Position numbers and translations under genes: made by a program. The notes under the pieces were generated by a model. It saw nothing but the letters and a program-made list of their open reading frames with translations, had not been told where the DNA came from and did no database searches. A DNA stretch of 64,000 nt from contig CANLOW010000006.1 of the NCBI GenBank assembly GCA_947493035.1, positions 122,187 through 186,186 of the forward strand, read 5' to 3'. The DNA is from an uncultured Aquimarina sp. (GTDB taxonomy: Bacteria; Bacteroidota; Bacteroidia; Flavobacteriales; Flavobacteriaceae). The first letter of the stretch is position 1, and the number at the start of each line of letters is the position of its first letter. Positions 63,950 to 64,000 of this stretch are shown here, one piece after another.

Positions 63950-64000
63950 AGAAAAAAAATATTTAATTTTTTCTTGTTTGTAAAGAAATAAATAGTGTAT
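63950..64000 (+). promoter_or_regulatory. Tandem promoter P4 (cut by window end)
   Basis: Near-copy of P3: ATATTTAATTTTTTC, TTG (63974-63976), 21 bases, then TAT at the window end, expected to continue as TATCTTTG. The rRNA (or other stable RNA) gene itself must lie beyond 64000. Confidence 0.65.

Overview
The window is a low-GC chromosomal segment of a Bacteroidota bacterium, almost certainly Flavobacteriaceae. Evidence: type IX secretion and gliding genes (gldJ, porU, porV, porZ), several T9SS C-terminal sorting domains, the flavobacterial promoter form TTG-N19-21-TAnnTTTG before many genes, and lipoproteins with an acidic export signal after the lipid cysteine. A secreted GH16 enzyme of agarase/porphyranase type suggests a marine, alga-associated lifestyle (inference). 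No CRISPR array, prophage structural module or tRNA was recognised.

Layout. 1-3600 is accessory: a partial lipoprotein, a small cupin/AraC/monooxygenase cluster, a decayed IS1595-type transposase and repeat debris. 3608-16000 is mostly housekeeping (murB, an aminotransferase, valS, mscS, a LeuA-family synthase, leuB), interrupted at 11.4-12.35 kb by an orphan phage-type pair of divergent regulators sharing an operator. 15.9-21.9 kb is a minus-strand block (dinB-like, porZ, recO, TonB receptor). 22-29.2 kb holds yicC-gmk-nadD, a frameshifted comEC, prmA and clpS. 29.2-40.5 kb is the core locus murF, gldJ / porU, porV, followed by pdhA and pdhC. 40.7-45.6 kb has folD, ffh and two surface proteins. 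45.8-52.9 kb is a complete trp operon in the order trpEGDCFBA. 53-61.5 kb contains two tandem secreted paralogues, gyrB, rsgA, dtd, a MazG-like enzyme, aroA and queA. 61.6-63.4 kb is the GH16 enzyme. The last 420 bases are a stack of strong tandem promoters, probably of an rRNA operon starting just beyond the window.

Most interesting signals. (1) Intergenic spacers of the trp operon and of ffh-folD, dtd, aroA and queA are built of degenerate tandem repeats whose words differ from spacer to spacer but keep a 7-base period. (2) The trp operon begins with a 15-codon leader ORF carrying tandem Trp codons followed by a terminator hairpin, i.e. a Trp attenuator. (3) trpF carries an in-frame insertion encoded by a GC-rich interspersed-repeat-like word. 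(4) The CI/Cro-like pair has a perfect inverted-repeat operator lying on a TATATTTG box, and its S24 domain lacks the catalytic lysine. (5) comEC is split by a one-base shift at a UUU-UGA site.

Several start codons were moved from the ORF track because the track's TTG/GTG starts precede a better ATG, and in some cases fall inside a promoter -7 box.
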